A DNA stretch of 47,946 nucleotides from JAGFIY01 sp964499285 (GTDB lineage Bacteria; Bacteroidota; Ignavibacteria; Ignavibacteriales; Melioribacteraceae), in the NCBI GenBank assembly GCA_964499285.1, contig CAZCLA010000026.1, forward strand, positions 1 to 47,946, in the 5' to 3' direction. The notes under the pieces are model-generated. The model worked only from the letters and a program-made list of their open reading frames with translations. It did no database searches and was not told the origin of the DNA. The position numbers and the translations under genes are program-made. This document shows positions 45,479 to 47,946 of this stretch, one piece after another; positions within the stretch are counted from its first letter, which is position 1; each line of letters opens with the position of its first letter.

Positions 45479-46558
45479 TCATAATTTTATGAATTCAACT
45501 CTTCTGTTATTCGCTTTTCCTTCCTGTGTATTATTTGGGGATATTGGTTGACTCTCCCCTTTCCCATCGGTCTCTAACCTTGAAACATCAATGCTGAATT
45601 CGTTAACCAATGAGTTCTTAACTGATTCAGCACGTTTCTTAGACAACGTCATATTTAATTCATCAGCACCGTCACTGTCTGTATGTCCAATAATCCTTAC
45701 ACGAACATCCGGTGCAGATTTAAGAGCTTCAGCCACTTCTTTTAAAACGGCATATGATTCAGGTTTAATTTTATCCGAACCAGAATCGAAAGTAATGCCG
45801 CGGGTGACAAAGACACCTTCCGTAAGAAGTCTGCTTCTTGTATCGGGAGCTCCTACTGCAAATCTAAAATTTGTCAAATACATCGCAGTCAATAATTGAA
45901 ATCTCATAAAATTCATTTCGATATCTTTTGGAATGGCGCGGGGAATATCGATTACTTTTTTCTCGTCAACATAAATTCTTAAGCGTTGATTCTGACCCCA
46001 GATTGAATATTTAATTTTTTCGCCCGGCTCGATCAATCGACAAGTTCCTTTTCCTACATCGCGAAGATCGCCGTCTGCAATATTGTTGTAGTTATAAACT
46101 CTTATATCTTCACCTAAAAAAGTTAATCCGAAACCGGCATCACCGGGATAATATGAATCATCAACATACTGAGTGGGGTTTTTGTAAAATTCCAGTGTCC
46201 ATTCGAAGTAATCCACGTAAATTATTTCGAACTCCAGTGTAAAATTTTCCGGAAGTACAAACTGTACTTCGGGCGAGTAATAGGAATAATCCTCCATCAT
46301 TTTGAACCATTTGCCCTCAAAATTATTCAAAGTGACTATTTCGCCCGAAGCAGTTGTATTCCATTTAAGAGGGAAATCACCAATCGCAACGTCGCTGAAA
46401 TTATCAAAAAATATTATTTCTTCTCCAGGGATAAAGTCATATTTGCTATAGCTCTGAAGTTCCTGCTGTGCTGTTATATTATTATATAAAATGGATATTG
46501 ATAATAATATTATAAATTTGATAGACAGAAGTATCCGAATAGATTTTTTGTTCATCAT
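45479..46558 (-). CDS. OmpA-family outer-membrane/peptidoglycan-binding protein
   Basis: A 359-residue protein. The N-terminal signal (about 1-30) is followed by a beta-sandwich-like domain of about 200 residues. The C-terminal OmpA peptidoglycan-binding domain (about 250-359) has RIIGHTDSDGADELNMTLS and the KANNRRVEF ending with the usual Arg. It should tie the outer membrane to the cell wall. The start MM has GGAGG a few bases upstream. It leads the group with the lipoprotein gene (11 bp after) and the unknown protein. Confidence 0.9.
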   Translation of the reverse strand: MMNKKSIRILLSIKFIILLSISILYNNITAQQELQSYSKYDFIPGEEIIFFDNFSDVAIGDFPLKWNTTASGEIVTLNNFEGKWFKMMEDYSYYSPEVQFVLPENFTLEFEIIYVDYFEWTLEFYKNPTQYVDDSYYPGDAGFGLTFLGEDIRVYNYNNIADGDLRDVGKGTCRLIEPGEKIKYSIWGQNQRLRIYVDEKKVIDIPRAIPKDIEMNFMRFQLLTAMYLTNFRFAVGAPDTRSRLLTEGVFVTRGITFDSGSDKIKPESYAVLKEVAEALKSAPDVRVRIIGHTDSDGADELNMTLSKKRAESVKNSLVNEFSIDVSRLETDGKGESQPISPNNTQEGKANNRRVEFIKL

Positions 46559-46680
46559 GCACCTCCAGTTAGATGAAGTTAGATTTCTTTTTGGAATAAA
46601 ATTAAAGAATTGATTAGGATTCTGATTGTAAAAAACGGTCAGATTTTTAGACTTGAAGTCCGGTTATATATTTATAGAAG

Positions 46681-47505
46681 CTAATCGCGTTGAATGTTAT
46701 AATTATTGTAGCGACCAGAAATAAATTCGACCTTACTTAATTCTCTTTTAAAAAATTTGTTGGGTGTCTCACCGATTATTTCTTTGAAATCTTTAATGAA
46801 ATGTGATTGATCGAAAAAATGACACTGATAAACTATACTATTTAGGTCAACGTTTCTGTTTTCATTAAATATTCTCCAGACATAATTTACACGAACTATT
46901 CTCAGCAGTTCTTTTGCGCTCATGCCCACTCGTTTATGAAAATTACGTCTGAATGTTCTTTCATTAACATTTTGTTCCGCAAGAAGTTGGACAATCTTAA
47001 TGTTTCCCCTACTTTCCATTATTCTATGGTAAACAATATCGATCAAATCTTCGTCGTAAGCATCCAATGAATAATTCTCTTCAAGATATTTATCAAAGAA
47101 GCTGCATCTATCCTCGAAAGTCTTCAACTTTGATAACTTTTCAAAAATTGGGTAGCCGTCGAAAATATCTTTTGTAACAAAAGGTTGTACGTTAGATTCA
47201 TCAAAATTGAACCTAAATATCTTTGTGAAAACAGAGGCTTTACATATTACAATAAAAGATTCAATATCGCCGGTAGAAGTGAAGATCAAACTCTTTATAA
47301 GAGGAACAGTAATAAAATGTGATGGAAGGGTCACTGATTTATCTATCTTTACATATTTATTATCTGATCTTATATTAAAAACGATTGCGATATGCCCATC
47401 CGGGACAAATTTATCCTCGCATTTATCTCCATTGTTCTTCATCGATAAGTAATGCTTAACCAGTACTTTATTATTATCTGATGGTAACCTGTAGGCAGTC
47501 TGCAT
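46681..47505 (-). CDS. AraC-family transcriptional regulator
   Basis: A 274-residue regulator. The N-terminal part (about 1-150) resembles the DUF6597-type sensor domain, and the C-terminal AraC helix-turn-helix pair is at about 175-260 (VGMSAKELLRIVRVNYVWRIF, IVYQCHFFDQSHFIKDFKEIIGETPNKF). It lies 122 bp upstream of the OmpA-like operon on the same strand and may control it, but no site could be proposed. The effector is unknown. Confidence 0.9.
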   Translation of the reverse strand: MQTAYRLPSDNNKVLVKHYLSMKNNGDKCEDKFVPDGHIAIVFNIRSDNKYVKIDKSVTLPSHFITVPLIKSLIFTSTGDIESFIVICKASVFTKIFRFNFDESNVQPFVTKDIFDGYPIFEKLSKLKTFEDRCSFFDKYLEENYSLDAYDEDLIDIVYHRIMESRGNIKIVQLLAEQNVNERTFRRNFHKRVGMSAKELLRIVRVNYVWRIFNENRNVDLNSIVYQCHFFDQSHFIKDFKEIIGETPNKFFKRELSKVEFISGRYNNYNIQRD

Positions 47506-47810
47506 AATCCATTAAAAGAATTATATGATAACATAATATAGATAAATATAACCAGTAGAAAGATATTTTTAAATAAATATTAAACGATGTTTTCTTTTTA
47601 TTTTTGAGGAATGATTTTGACTGGGAAAACTCCGAAATCTTCAAGCTCTATTTAATTAGATTATTTCCCTAGTTATTGCGGTTGCTCCGGCACACCTTTT
47701 CTCTTGCTCCTCAAAAACTCACACTTCGCTCAGTTGAAAAATAGCTCCGTTTCGTTTTAGCTCCGCTCCAAAATTTGCGCCTTCGCTCCGGTCATAATTT
47801 GCTCTTTTTA
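47506..47810. other. Gene-free region between the AraC gene and the phased repeats
   Basis: No plausible gene is seen on either strand. From about 47690 the base composition becomes more GC-rich, with many GAGC/GCTC runs (CTCCGCTCC, CTTCGCTCCGG), unlike the rest of the window. The stretch may be a remnant of an inserted element, but I can see no coding remains. Confidence 0.5.
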
Positions 47811-47811
47811 C

Positions 47812-47864
47812 TGTGACCAAAATGTGACCAATTTCGAACCAATTCAGACCAATTCAGACCATTT
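47812..47864. repeat. Five helically phased ACCA(A) repeats of about 10-11 bp
   Basis: The units TGTGACCAAAA, TGTGACCAATTT, CGAACCAATT, CAGACCAATT and CAGACCATTT follow each other directly. The ACC core begins at 47816, 47827, 47838, 47848 and 47858, so the spacing is 11, 11, 10 and 10 bp, about one helical turn. This suggests a protein-binding array such as integrase arm sites or iterons. Confidence 0.7.
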
Positions 47865-47892
47865 CCTCAAATCCTTTATTTTTTTTAAAACA

Positions 47893-47927
47893 AAAAACCC
47901 CGATTATAAGCCATAATCGGGGTTTTT
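47893..47927 (-). terminator. Strong 15-bp hairpin terminator beside the tRNA end
   Basis: The 15-bp arms (47893-47907 and 47913-47927) pair perfectly around loop AAGCC. The core is CCCCGATTAT/ATAATCGGGG, with A/T-tracts outside. It follows the tRNA 3' end by 3 bp on the minus strand and has T-tracts on both strands, so it could end transcription in either direction. Confidence 0.9.
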
Positions 47928-47930
47928 GAG

Positions 47931-47946
47931 TGGGAGCTATAGGATT
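47931..47946 (-). tRNA. 3' end of a tRNA gene cut by the window edge
   Basis: On the minus strand the last bases read AAT (end of a T-loop), CCTAT (T-stem 3' half), AGCTCCC (acceptor 3' strand) and a discriminator A, and then continue with CTC, so CCA is not encoded. Only 16 bases are visible, so the amino acid cannot be given. The terminator hairpin directly after it supports the call. Confidence 0.5.

Noticed and set aside
47593..47690. Short minus-strand peptide like EDFGVFPVKIIPQK that might be part of an integrase N-terminus
   Set aside because: It is only about 17 codons between stops and gives no motif, so it cannot support a gene or a remnant.

Overview
The window looks like a chromosomal segment of an anaerobic or facultative bacterium of the Ignavibacteria (Bacteroidota/Chlorobi group). 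The reasons are AT-rich DNA, promoters that fit the Bacteroidota pattern (TTG, about 20 bp, TAnnTTTG), a secreted protein with a type IX secretion sorting tail (YQNYPNPFNPETTIEF), a large pyruvate:ferredoxin oxidoreductase, and many TolC/RND and MacAB-like envelope systems. The assignment to a phylum is an inference from these traits.

Layout. 1-847 (-) is the N-terminal part of a large secreted or outer-membrane protein cut by the window edge. 944-8124 (-) is a six-gene MacAB-TolC-like operon: TolC, adaptor, ATPase and three tandem permeases. 8303-15092 (-) is a tight four-gene operon: Ser/Thr kinase with a propeller-like sensor, MurA, a membrane protein with a zinc-peptidase motif, and a CCA-adding/poly(A) polymerase family enzyme. 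15434-17523 (+) holds tRNA-Leu(UAG), trigger factor and ClpP. 17643-20403 (+) holds an S9 dipeptidyl-peptidase and a secreted thioredoxin-fold protein. 20782-27858 (+) is a TetR-TolC-adaptor-RND-crotonase efflux operon with a clear operator over its promoter. 28012-31387 holds a DUF481-like outer-membrane protein, then (-) a Crp/Fnr regulator, a DUF2892 protein and a repeat-bearing CxxCH protein with a T9SS tail. 31770-36407 (+) is PFOR plus a dihydroorotate-dehydrogenase-like flavoprotein. 37020-41154 (+) is a second adaptor-RND pair without its own TolC. 41151-43901 (-) is PEP carboxylase. 44015-47505 (-) is an AraC regulator followed by three exported proteins (OmpA-like, lipoprotein, unknown). 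47506-47946 is gene-free, with phased repeats, a strong hairpin and the 3' end of a tRNA gene.

How the genes work together. Three export machines (one ATP-driven, two RND) dominate, each built from adaptor and pump parts, with two TolC channels between them. PFOR, PEP carboxylase and the Crp/Fnr group point to anaerobic central carbon metabolism and redox control. The most unusual points are an RND pump whose proton-relay residues are all replaced, the triplicated MacB permeases on a single ATPase, the kinase-MurA-metallopeptidase-Cca operon, and five helically phased ACCA repeats beside a tRNA 3' end, which could mark an integration site. I see no complete mobile element, CRISPR array or rRNA.
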